Assembly (NCBI GenBank): GCA_029207755.1
Contig: JARCOQ010000002.1
Location: 58,953,576-59,017,575 of the forward strand
Source of the DNA: Chamaea fasciata
Taxonomy: Eukaryota; Chordata; Aves; Passeriformes; Sylviidae
Direction of reading: 5' to 3'
DNA length: 64,000 bases
Positions within the stretch are counted from its first letter, which is position 1; every line of letters begins with the position of its first letter. The translations under genes and the position numbers were made by a program. Of the stretch, positions 50,496-61,334 are shown piece by piece. The notes below the pieces were generated by a model, which saw only the letters and a list, made by a program, of their open reading frames with translations, did not search any database and was not told the DNA's origin.

Positions 50496-52910
50496 CTGTT
50501 CATATCTCTAAACGTGAAAAATTAGATAATTAGATTGAAATATCCTGCACCATATATGTAAGTTGTCATTAACAGAATCATTGGTTATGAAAGAGAATTC
50601 TCTGAGATCCCTCTGGAGGTAAGTAATAGATGACTGGGAAATAATCACCTCAGATACTAGTTCCCATTTTTTTTTCAAGACTTATCACGTAGGGAAATAT
50701 GATATGAAGGAACAGAATCTTAGCTGGTGCCAAGTTCGATATTTCCTTATGCTCAAAGTGGACTCTGAGACAATAATTGACACAGAGAGAGATGAACCAG
50801 TTCGATCATCTCACCAAGCTCTAAGGAAGAAATGTGCCAATGGGCTGCACTATGTGCTCCTGTTATTAGTTAGGACCCTAATTTTCATCTATTTTCCTGC
50901 TTTCAGAGGAAGACGGGTGAACAATATTCAGAGAAAGTTCCCATCACATCAATGTCTTTTACTGTCTAAAAATCTCTGAAAAAAATTATCTGGGAATCTT
51001 AGCTTCTGAGAAAGAACTGCCTGATAGTCCTGTTTATTCATGTTTACATAAATAAACATAAATAAATTACTCTCCTATAAAAATCTAAATATCGTTTTTG
51101 AGCAATAGGTTCTAAAGAATTAAAATTATGTCCCATTTAGTTATTTGCATGCTTGGACATACATAAGTACCCTCATGCAGAAGCACACTTTTTCTACTGC
51201 TTCCATAGTTTCTTTTTTTTTACGTGCTTAAAAATAAATTATTCAGTGATAGGTACATTATAGTTAAAGAGAAATGCAGATGCCCCCTCCTTGTTTCCTC
51301 TTACTCACACTTAGTTTCTTACACAACGACACAAATGAACTCATTGGTTTTTATTTTTAATAAAATATTTTTATTTTTATAAATTATTATTGTATTACTA
51401 TACTATTATTTATTCCTGTATTGATAATATTTTATTATCATATTTTAAATAACTGTCTCTAAAAGCAAAGTTGGGATTAATCTAAGTGTGAATCTTTCAA
51501 ATCCAAGTTCTTTCAAAGAAGCCACCACTAGTTAATATTTTAGGTGCGGTAACACCAAACCCATGCAACTTTATTTCTAGGAAATCATCCACAGGCACTG
51601 TAAAGATAATATATTATCCATTTGTAGTGTGCAAATAGATGGATATAAGTGAAATCTATCTTATTTACATGTAACTAAGTCTGACTAAATTTATAGGACT
51701 TAAGATGCTCAGCTGTGCTAGAAGTATTGATTGATAACATTACAATTGTCTGTGGCTTTTGGGTCGATCAAGGTAACAAGTTTAAAATATGATGACACAA
51801 AGATTTGTATAGAAGTTGTTTTATGCAGTAAGTCAGTCAAAACCACAGGAACCATGTTTATTTGTACTAAAGATGTATTACATAGCCCTTGATCTTTCTT
51901 AAAAACAATACACCTGCTCAAGTGCTTCATTTAGCATCTGCATATAGGTCTCATTTCCATTAATTTTTAAGCATTTTTATAGTTATTAATTCTTAATTTT
52001 TTATAATTTTTATTGCCTCTGTAAATATTTAGTCAATCAAATAACATAGCAAGCAGTACCTATTATCAAAGAACATCTTCACGACAATGAAAACTTTACT
52101 TGTAAACCCACAGATAATTGAACTAGTGCAATGGCAATTTCAATTAAAGGATGACTCAAGTATGAAACCAAGTTTATTCTGCAACTTTAGAATAGAAGTA
52201 GAAATATCTGGATATTATAGACATTATTAAAAGTAATACTGATTTAACTGCTACAAAAATTCTTGCTAGGTGAAAAAGGGTGGTAGTCTGTATTTAGAGA
52301 TGGGGGAAATGGTACACCATAATTTTGCATCTTCATCTTAATGTGCCAAAGCTGAAAAACTTGTGCTTTGATCTTAGAGTTGATGAGCTCTAATAATGAA
52401 ACATAGAGTAGTATTTTTAACCACTAAGAACATACTTTTTTTCTAGTCTGGATTGAAAGGATGATTCTTCATCCCTTTTTCTGTTTTGAATATTTGATCT
52501 TGGCTTTTGTAGTAAAAGATGCTTTTTTGTCATATTATGTTTGATATTTTATAGTTTCCACTATACTGCATGAAAGGAACATTCAGCCTGAAATTCTTTA
52601 TTTAGTCTTTCAGCAGTCTCTCACTACCAACCTGCATTTTATGTCTTCCTATCTATTTTGATTAATAGTTTACATTTGTATTTCGAATACTTCAAGCTAC
52701 AGTCATTGTCATCACAATACCTTTCAAAATTTCCATCTATGTGGTCTGACATTACATGAATATTTGTGTTTGATCATTATTTCTTATTGGATATGCAGTG
52801 AAGATAGGTAGGTGCAGTTTCTCTGTATATTTTATAGCAAATATTTTGCTTGTTTCGGTGCCCTGGAAGCACAGTACACTGTCCGGGACACAATGATTTG
52901 AAATCTCAAG

Positions 52911-52929
52911 AAAAAAAAAAAAAAAAAAA
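52911..52929 (+). repeat. A19 homopolymer
   Basis: Nineteen A residues with no recognisable element body upstream. Confidence 0.9.
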
Positions 52930-53261
52930 GATTCTCTTTTCCACAGGTCTTTTTTAGATCTATCACATAGGTCCTATAACTGATCTAGTCTAATTGGCCC
53001 ACCAATTAGACCAGTCCCTCCTTTGACACCAAAACCAAATAATTTTTTAGCAGTAGTTTCTTCTTCAAAGCTAAGACTTCTTATTGTAAAATAAGAGTTC
53101 TGAGGAACTGAGGTACTGCATTGAAGATAAAATTGTCTTCTGGAACCAAATGTTACATGAGCACAACTCACACATGGCTCCTCTTTCACAGTTTTCTGGT
53201 GTAGCTTGCTGGTACTGAAATTTTAATGGTTAATACATATAATTGTTTTTTCTTTTTTTAG

Positions 53262-53439
53262 TGAAGAAATTTTAAAATATGAGCAAAACTTGAGCAACCT
53301 TAACTTTAGAAAAGGATTTACAGAGACTGCTGAAATTATAAACAGTATCTTAGAGAAGTCAGTAGTTATTCCAAATAAAAAACAGAGCAGTACCAGTGAC
53401 TGTAGCTTTACAGTGCCTCTTGAAAGTAATTCACTCTGA
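53262..53439 (+). CDS. candidate 3'-terminal coding exon of an unidentified gene
   Basis: A strong splice acceptor (TTGTTTTTTCTTTTTTTAG, AG at 53260-53261) is followed by one base completing a split codon. Then come 58 open codons ending in TGA at 53437-53439. The encoded tail begins EEILKYEQNLSNLNF, continues with TETAEIINSILEKS, a pattern typical of an amphipathic helix, and ends with a Ser/Thr/Asn-rich stretch closing on LESNSL. Use of E, K, L, N and S across many different codons looks coding rather than low-complexity. There is no ATG early in the frame, as expected for a terminal exon. I do not recognise the protein and found no upstream exon that clearly joins it (the partner must end two bases into a codon). 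No AATAAA follows within about 1.5 kb. A chance open frame or a pseudogene is possible. Confidence 0.4.
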
Positions 53440-54211
53440 GAACATCCTTAATGGAACTTGTAATTCCCCTCTGGACTTCCATATAGAAGTCTCAGTATAG
53501 TAAAAATTTCCTTTTTTTCTGCATGGTGTTATCTCCATTTCTATGAATACACCTGTGACCAAGGTTTTTTTAAAGCATTTAGAGACTTAAATGCCTTAAA
53601 TACCTTTTCCTAGTCAAAAGAGAGAGAAAATTCCTTTGATGAGATTTCTGAAGAGCAAGAGACAGCCTTAGGAAGAGGCTGACTGAGGATTTACTGAGAA
53701 CCAGGAAATGGATTTGAGTTGGCATAATGTTAGGTGTTAGCTAAAGCATCTAATATGGTCCTTTCCTAAAATTACTGAGAAACACACAGAGGACTTTCTC
53801 ATATGAGATTCCAGAATTTTTAACAGGTAATGTGAAAAACAAATCTTGCTTTTCCTAGGATCAGGAACTATGGATGTTTATCACTACAAATGGAAAAAGT
53901 AGTTGCTTAAAGAAAGTAAATTCTATGCCCAAGTATATTCTGTGCAAAATATCCCCAGAGTTCTAATCTATCTCACCTAACCTACTTGCACCAGCTCTGT
54001 TTGTCTAGTTACAGACAGATGAAAAATTAATTCTATTATAATAGCAATTTATAAATTTCCTGTAAATTCCAGTTAATTTTGGGACAAGCTGTGTTCTAAA
54101 CTGTCTTAATGAGTCTTGTCTATTGCTCAACAGTAAGACTAGGATTATGGATCAGTATCTGGAAATTTGGGTGAAGCTTTTTAAATGTTACCTTCATCTG
54201 CTCTAAGTTAT
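53440..54211. other. AT-rich DNA, possible 3' UTR or intergenic
   Basis: No repeat or gene recognised. If the preceding exon is real, the first part would be its 3' untranslated region, but I see no canonical AATAAA before the LTRs. Confidence 0.45.
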
Positions 54212-54929
54212 TGTAGTGGGTTAGCCTCGGCCAGAAGCAGCACCCATCTGCTCACTAACTCCCCTTCCTCACAGGACAGGGGGAGATAATAGGAATGACA
54301 GAGTTTACGGGCCAAGACAGAAAAGGTAAATCATTCACCAATTAGTCTCATGGGCAGAACAGACTATCCTTGGGGAAAATTGATTTAATTCATTGCCAAT
54401 TAAAAGTAGAGTTGTGTGGTAAGAAAACAAATGCAAATGTTTAAACAATACTTCCTCCTCTCCTGTTTCAAAGCTGAACTTCACTCCTTCACTTCCAAGT
54501 TCTCTTTCTAAGCCTCCTTCACCTGAAGCTCCATGAACAGTGCAGTGGGAAGTGGAATGGTGGTTTGGGTCGGCCTGTAACCGTTCCTCTATGCTGCTCC
54601 TCCCTCCTCACACCTTTCCTCTGCTCCAGACTGGGCTCTCCATTTAGGTAATGTATACCTGCTCTGGTGTGGGGTCCATCATGGGCTGCAGCTCCATATC
54701 CACCATGGTTCTCCGTGATCCTCCATATGGGAAAACTTCTGCTTCTGTGCCTGGAGCACCTCCTTGCCCTCCTCCTTCTTTCACCTTGCTGTCTACAGGG
54801 CTGTTTTCTCATACTTTCTTCCTCCCTTCTCGCATTTTTCCAGTAGTGCCACAATTTAGATGAAAGGGCTCAGTTTTTTCCTGCAGTGGGTGTGATGGAA
54901 CCAGCCCCTTCTCACAAAAGCCACCTCTG
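54212..54929 (-). mobile_element. avian endogenous retrovirus LTR (first of an adjacent pair)
   Basis: On the plus strand it starts TGTAGTGGGTTAGCCTCGGC and keeps a remembered order: GGACAGGGGGAGATAATAGG, ATTCACCAATTAGTCTCATG, CTTGGGGAAAATTGATTTAA, TCTAAGCCTCCTTCACCTGA, TCTGCTCCAGACTGGGCTCT, GTGCCTGGAGCACCTCCTTG, TGCTGTCTACAGGGCTGTTT and TTCTCACAAAAGCCACCTCT. This is the reverse complement of a long avian ERV LTR family. The distal end, which should read roughly as a CTGTAGCCCCC block ending in CAATACA, is missing at the junction with the next LTR. No retroviral genes are present. Confidence 0.7.
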
Positions 54930-55470
54930 TTTGATTGACCTTGGATGGACACCAGGTGGCCACCAAGCTGCTCTATCACTTGCCTCCTCAGCTGAACAAG
55001 GGAGAGAAAATAAGATGGAAAACAACACATAGGTTGAGATAAGGAGGTTTACTAAAGCAAAAGTGAAAGTTTTTGCACACACAAGCACAGAGGAAAAAAT
55101 AAAGAATTTTTTTTTCTCTACTTCCTGTCACCAAACAATGTCTGGCCACATCCACAAAAGCTGGGCTGCAGCACATGTAGTGGTTGCTCCAGAAAGCAAA
55201 CACTGTAAATATTTCAGCAGACATGTTATGATACGGAATATCCCTATGGTTAATATGGGCCAGCTCTCCTAGATGTGTCCTATCCCAGGATCTTTCTCCC
55301 CCCCAGCCTACTGCTGTTGGTGAGACAGCACTGAGGCTGTGCCAGCCCTGCTCAGCAGGAGTCAAAACTCTGGTTTGTTATCAGCACTTTTCCAGCTACC
55401 AATGCAGAGCACAGCACTGCAAAGGCTGCTGAGAGGAAATGAACTTGCCTCAGCCAGACCAAGTATAACA
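54930..55470 (-). mobile_element. avian endogenous retrovirus LTR (second of an adjacent pair)
   Basis: On the plus strand: TTTGATTGACCTTGGATGGA, CACCAAGCTGCTCTATCACT, AAATAAGATGGAAAACAACA, GGTTGAGATAAGGAGGTTTA, GTAGTGGTTGCTCCAGAAAG, ACGGAATATCCCTATGGTTA, TATCCCAGGATCTTTCTCCC, CCAGCCTACTGCTGTTGG and CAATGCAGAGCACAGCACTG, ending AGCCAGACCAAGTATAACA. It is the reverse complement of a roughly 540-bp avian ERV LTR, so it reads on the minus strand and starts with TGTTATACTTGG. It differs from the LTR immediately to its left except for the shared GTTGACCTTGG-like end. No internal retroviral region is seen. Confidence 0.8.
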
Positions 55471-57671
55471 GGAAATAGGTGGCAAAAACCTCTTCCTGGG
55501 CTCCCCTCTCAGCATGACACTGAACTTGAGGATGGAATAACTGTAGCTACCTTTTTTCTGTCCAATGCAAACACAACTCATTGATGAGCATTCAGCTCTG
55601 CCACAGAACTGCTGGCAGAGCTTGTTGAACCATTCTCACAATCCACTATATGATAATTTTCACATAACAATAGAAAACAGATGTTTTGAATAGATAATGA
55701 AATTTCAATTCTGAAGTAAATAAGTGCAACATTTTCAACTTCATTTAAGTGAGATGTTGTCAATGCTTTTATCTCATCTAATATGTACATCTAAAAGTTA
55801 GAAAAAAAAATTCCTTATTTGCTGACAATATTACTTGAAAGTATTCCTTGTCCCTGCAGCTCCATGGGTTTTTTTTTTTTTCTACTCTAATCTGCACTCA
55901 TTAACCCTATAGTTTACAGAAACATCAAAGCAGTTGTGTGGAAAAACTGTCTAAGTCAACAAATTGCCAAATACATACTTCAGAAATCACAGATTAAATG
56001 TATAATTTTAAGTTTATTGTTTAGTCCCCACTTTATAGACAGAAAGAAAAATAGAAAGGAAAATAGAAAGAACAATAGAAAGAAAAATAGAAAATAAAAC
56101 AGAAAAAGAAGAGAAAGAAATAGGCACCCCTGTAAGGTGATTTATCTCATCTTGAGCTGTCCATTTTGCCCCAGCGGTATAAAGGGATCCAGCTTTAACT
56201 TAGACAAGTAACTTTTAGACAACTGAATCTGGATGAGATGAAGTACATGATGGATGAATGTAGCTTTAAGAATTGAAAATTAATCTGAGCTTTGCTATAG
56301 AAACAATTGGTGTATTGCTTACGCATCCTTAATTCATTCTGAAATTGACTTCTAAGATCTATTAAAAATCCCACAATAATTGAAACATTTGGGTGTTGAA
56401 AAATCATATTTGCATGGGTCATAAATTACTGTAAGTTCCTAAGTCTTCTATGACTGTCAGTGTTCTTAGTTTCTTTTTGAATGTGGAGGGGGTTTTCTGC
56501 TATTTTCTGATAAAAGTATATGGACTGTGCATGGATCAGAGGATATCTGCTCTCTAACTTTCTTGCCCTAAGTGCTGAACCCTCCAGCTGTTTTTATGAT
56601 GCTCTATTTCTTACAAGGCCAGCATCCTTTAAAGAAAGGAGGAGATAGTTCTGTTTTCTTGGAAATTTGCATGTGAACACTAGCTACAAGACAAGTAAAT
56701 GCACATTCACCATGAGCACAGTTCATGGCGTGATGAGGACACAGCCTCAGAGGGAATGATTGTTTCACAACAAGGAGCTCATGCCTTTAAAATTGCTCAG
56801 CACCTGGGCTTGAAATGAGTCCATGCTCCTGTAGCTTAATGCTGTCACACAGTAGTTTTGGCACCAAGACTGACAACTTGAAGGGTTACTCACAAAATCA
56901 TATACATGTTAAATTCTGGTAATGTATCTTTTTCCTTTCCCTGGCTAGATTGCAAGAAAAGAATTTGCTGTATCTTTATAGATGTGCATCTGGCTAAAGG
57001 GCAAAGCCTGGCTATCAATTTTATCACTATTAACACATAGTTTTGGGATTTGCACTTTACTTAGTGAGCATTAAACTTTGAATCTCATTTTTGCCTTAAG
57101 GAAAATCGTTTCTTTCCCACCTAAGCAATGAATGCATGGGCACATGATTTTCAGATAATGTCTTGATTAAGTTTTGACTGCTTTGGTGGTGTTGAGAATC
57201 TAAAATTTTTACAGATATGAAAGCTGATAGCTGCCTGCAAAGACAGATGCTCTCTTATGAGTTCACATAGAAGATCAGACTGAGTGTCTCAGTACTACTG
57301 AGACAAGTACCTCTTTGCTGCAAATGATTTGTGGTGGATACATAGGGAAAGTATAATTAACTGGGTCCTCATACACTGTTCTACCCTTAACTTGAGGCCT
57401 TCCTTGACAAATTGATACTGCAAAAGATCAGGGAAAAGTTTTAGGCAGGTAGGGTGAATCAGATGGGTGGAGTGTTAACAAAAAGAGAGCCATGGCACAA
57501 AGTCTGATCATGAATTCTTTCTTGGAACTGCCCTACTACTACAATTGCCATGCTCTTCCACTTCTGTGTAATCAGTCACCACCTATTCCTATCAGAAACA
57601 GGATACTGGAAAAAGCAGACAATTAGTCTGACTAGTAAGCAACTTTTTAAAATATACAGAAAATAGTAACA
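55471..57671. other. AT-rich non-coding DNA, no gene recognised
   Basis: The first 100 bp may include the missing end of the LTR at 54212 (an ACTGTAGCTACC block near 55545 and ATGCAAACACAACTCA near 55565). Otherwise only a 12-bp minisatellite (56041-56112) and a T run near 55868 are visible. Confidence 0.5.
56041..56112 (+). repeat. 12-bp purine-rich minisatellite, about 6 copies
   Basis: Successive 12-mers AGAAAGAAAAAT, AGAAAGGAAAAT, AGAAAGAACAAT, AGAAAGAAAAAT and AGAAAATAAAAC, then AGAAAAAGAAGA, in phase and without gaps. Confidence 0.9.
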
Positions 57672-58560
57672 TCACAGGATCACAGAACACTGTGCACTAG
57701 GTGGTACTTAAGGCAGTCTCTAGTTCAACATTAAACCTACTTTAGCTATGAGGTCAGACCAGGTTACTCAAGTGTCTATCCAGCTGGGTCTTGAAAAATT
57801 CCAAGGTTAAAAACTGCAAAACTGCAGTCTCTTTAAGAAATTGTCCCACCTCTTATATATTACATTATATATCACATTATATATTATATATTAAATATTA
57901 TATATTATCTTCATAGTAAAAAGTTTTTTTGGTAGAATCAGTATGTCATATTCAACTTATGTCTCCTACTCAGTTTATGTCCATTGTCTTTTGTCTTCCC
58001 ACTCTGCACTATCACGAAGAACATGGCTCTACCTTCTTGCTGAAGAAGCTGAACTTGTCCTTGACAGGGTAAGGGGAGATTGCAGCGATAAGCTGGCCTC
58101 AGTATTGCACATACAGTCTGATAGGTAATACATAGAGGGGAACAATCACTTCCCTTGAACTACTGGCCATTTTCGAAGCAAACCATTGGCCCACACTGAG
58201 CACGTGGTCCACTGAAGTCCCCATGTCCTTTTCACAGGAGGTACTCCCCAGCTGGTCAGTCCCTTCTAGGGGCAGGAGTTTGCAATTGTCCTTGTTGATT
58301 TTCATAAGGTGGGTCCATTCCTGCAGCCTATGCCTAGTTGCCCTCTACAGCAGCACTATCCCTGAGCATGTCATGGTTTGATGATATCTGCAAACTCTGT
58401 GAGAACTCACTCTTTAATCTTCTGCAGGCCACAGATAAAGATGTTGACAGGATGACACTCATGCAGAACTCTTCTTGTTACCAGACTTCTGGTAGAATAT
58501 AATACCCCCAGTGAGAAGAGACTACACCATGGACCAAAAATGCCAGTTCTTCAGGTTCCA
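57672..58560 (-). mobile_element. CR1 LINE, 3' half with decayed reverse transcriptase
   Basis: A minus-strand CR1. The 3' end is near 57672 (ACAGGATCACAGAACACTGT). The 3' UTR follows (CAGCTGGGTCTTGAAAAATT), interrupted by an AT-repeat expansion, then GTCCATTGTCTTTTGTCTTC. The coding part includes SSREVIVPLYVLPIRLYVQY-type sequence (about 58099-58180), MKINKDNCKLL (about 58273-58305) and, in place of the FADD box, FADIIK (58377-58394). A VNIFI block lies further upstream (near 58440). The second catalytic Asp is lost and stops interrupt the frame. The 5' limit is fuzzy. Confidence 0.88.
57853..57909. repeat. AT-rich TATATTA expansion inside CR1
   Basis: TATATTACATTATATATCAC and TATATTATATATTAAATATT lie between two recognisable parts of the CR1 3' region, so the repeat grew or inserted within the element. 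Confidence 0.85.
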
Positions 58561-59127
58561 CATGACTTGATGATCAAACACTTGAGAAACCTTCAAAAGG
58601 GAAAATAGGGTGAGGCTGTATGTTTGTTCTATGGCATTGTACTATAATGCATGTAAAACGCTTGCAGCTTCATTTCCTGCAAGTAAGAAACAAAAAGTCA
58701 TCAAATTAAGGCACCATTCACAACTTCTGTATTGCCTTTATTCTTTCCCGTCCATAAATAAATTTGGGATATTTATTTCACTTAGAGATATATATAGCAT
58801 GGGAGCTTTTTTCCTTTTTGGGGGGATTTTGAAAACAACAGAAAACATGAAAAAAAATTAACAATATCAATGTTTCTCTTTATTTTAAGGGCACTTTCTA
58901 TTCATCTGGAATGCCTAATATACAAGAAGCAGGACTTTATTTGGCTAAGCATAAAACTGTATGTAACATTGTAGTGCTGAGTTTGAGTATGTAATGTGAT
59001 TTTTTTAAAAAATGTGGATTGTTACATGAGTGAAATAAGTACTACAAGTTATATACATTCATGAAAGACAATATATGTATGCTTAAAAATCACAAAAATA
59101 GAAGCTACTGTTGAACTATTTATTGCT

Positions 59128-59155
59128 ATTATTTATTATTTATTTATTTATTATT
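59128..59155. repeat. TTTA/TTA microsatellite
   Basis: TTATTATTTATTTATTTATT-type units, seen directly. No associated gene. Confidence 0.85.
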
Positions 59156-59892
59156 AACTTCTTGCAGGCCATAAAAGTGCCTCAGCATTTTTCAGTATTT
59201 TTTATTCAATTATTAAAATATTTTCATTCAAGAAACGACAGATTCAAAAAACACTGTACTTTGTGAAATTACAAATTGTTTGAACAGACAGTTAACTGAA
59301 CATACTGCAATACTCTTATCTCAAATTATGATTAGAACAAAAGCAAAATAATGTTATTGTGATATAAGTCCTTGATATCTCACTTTGTTTTTATTTAGGA
59401 GGGGAGAGTCCTGTTTTTTGGAGGGCCTGTACAGGATGAACAATGCCTCGCCAGATTCTTGACAGTTATCTAGGCTTTGGTCTCTCAGATTTGAGGTCAG
59501 AGCATTAACACATTTGCATTATAAAAAGAAAGAAAACTTGTTTGAAACCCAATATATATTTCATCTGGTTTAAAGCCTTAATCCTGGATTCTGAATGCTG
59601 TGTGGTTTTAAGAGTATTAGTACAGATTTGTACAAAATGGCTTGATACTTCATCAGTAAGCACTTTCCACCAAAAACAGAAAGTTAAATAAAAAAAGAAA
59701 TAAACCCAGATCAGGGTTAACAGGGTCTAACTGCTGAAGCCCTGGGAGGACCAGATGGCTGTGTGAAACAACTATATTGCTTTTTTGCTATTGTTCTCGA
59801 TACAGCTTTTCAATCAAAGATCTTTTATGTCTATTTTTAATATTAAAAATACATAAAGAAGCCATGTCAAAGTCTAGTTTGAAAGCTTTTTA

Positions 59893-60068
59893 GAGTTTTT
59901 GGTTTTTCGTTTTTTAGGGGGGGGGGGTTCATTGTTTTGTTTTGTTTTTCTGGGGTTTTTTTGTTTGTTTGTTTGGCTTTGTTTTTATGGTTTATTTTTC
60001 TGGTGGTTTTTTAGGGGGTATGCAGTGGGTTGGCAGGTTTTTTTTCTGTTTGTTTGCTTTGCTTTTTA
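59893..60068 (-). repeat. G/T-rich tract with G11
   Basis: Mostly G and T on the plus strand: G11 (59917-59927), GGGG (59952), TTTG tetranucleotides, GGGGG (60014) and GGG (60027). It is the reverse complement of the A/C-rich type of tract. Confidence 0.9.
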
Positions 60069-61269
60069 GCATTTTGTAATGGTTGATTCACTGTGGACAC
60101 CAGACAGTCTTTTACTTTTGTCCTCAGAGCCTATTTCTGCTACATGCTTGTTTCAGGGAAGATGAAAATGGCTGGAACAGCAACTGGCTATAATTCAGAT
60201 ACTCTTATTTTGTGTAGTAAAACCTAAATAATGGTATTTCTATATTTGGTTTTGAACCAAATCATGCAGAAACCAATTTTTTTAATATTTTGCATGAACA
60301 GAAATGCTGAAGAAGAACAAAAGACCTTTTCCTCTTCTTCCTTCTGTCCCCATCAAGTAAAATAAATGAGCTTGGACCTGCACCTGCTAAGCAAATATTA
60401 AGTTCTTGAGAGGATCAAAAGGCTGGGAATGAGTTGGCTCAGGAGTCAGGGGATCTTAGAATCTTTGGTCAAAGCCAGTTTGCCCAGTGGGGCTTCCTAT
60501 GGTCACATGCCATTGATCTCCAGCAGCTGCTACACTGGAATTAACATTCTTGTCAGGTCAACTGGTGCTGTTAGCCATGTGAAATTGTCACAGTCATCCA
60601 GCTTAACATCTCCATGCCAAGAAACCTGGAAAGCCCAAAAGTCCAGACTTGAATATAAAACTCTTAACACTGCTAAGCTCTGACCACAGAGCCAAGTGAT
60701 GACCTGTGTTTAGAGGTGCAGCTCAACAACAGGGGTCTGAAAACCTCCCAATACCAAACTGTCCTGGCACTATGGATAATTAGAGTTCATACATGGGGGA
60801 AAACACACCATATCTAAAATACTATGTAGAGCTTTGAATTTTCAGTCATTAACAGCAGATGAGAATTCTGTCAGATTTTTTGTCAGAGTCCTGTATTTGA
60901 TCTCACTAAAATTCCTTGATTTCAAGACCTTTAGAGAGAACTATTTTTGTGTAATGAGGAGGTAATTTCTGGTAAAGCTTAATTTAACTAAAAAAAAATC
61001 TGAATATATTAAATTTGTTCTTTATTCAAGCTATATATTATAGCAAAAGGGTGACTTTCTACATCACTATATTCATTGACATCCAATGTCCACCAGTTTT
61101 CATATTTCAACTCATTTCATAAGGTATTTGATGCTTCCAAATTCAAGTTGTTCTCAAAACAAGCAGTTTGGGGTTTTTAAATCTTAGAAAATACTGAGCA
61201 GAAACTAATTGTAGTTCCTCAGGATGTTGGGATTATGACCCATTCCAAGACCTCATTGCTCAATATAGT

Positions 61270-61334
61270 TAAAAATTTAAAAAAAACCCCAAAAAACCCA
61301 AAAAACCCACAAAAACAACAACAACAACAACAAA
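61270..61334 (+). repeat. A/C-rich tract ending in an AAC microsatellite
   Basis: A8, C4, A6, C3, A6 and C3 are followed by about seven AAC units (61312-61333). Confidence 0.9.

Larger units (their letters stand above)
48291..53261. other. AT-rich non-coding DNA, no gene recognised
   Basis: Very AT-rich stretches (about 48755-48915, 51340-51450 and 51960-52015), a TA microsatellite (50461-50493) and an A19 run (52911-52929). A strong-looking donor at 50621 follows sequence that resembles a decayed CR1 tail. If the exon at 53262 is real, at least the last part is intron. Confidence 0.5.

Noticed and set aside
50576..50620. exon candidate ending at the strong donor GTAAGTAA (50621)
   Set aside because: The sequence (ACAGAATCATTGGTTATG, then CTCTGAGATCCCTCTGGA) resembles a decayed minus-strand CR1 3' tail, and the open frame is only about 14 codons.
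54519..55365. minus-strand and plus-strand frames of 70-125 codons
   Set aside because: They lie inside the two ERV LTRs and have no retroviral or host protein similarity that I recognise.
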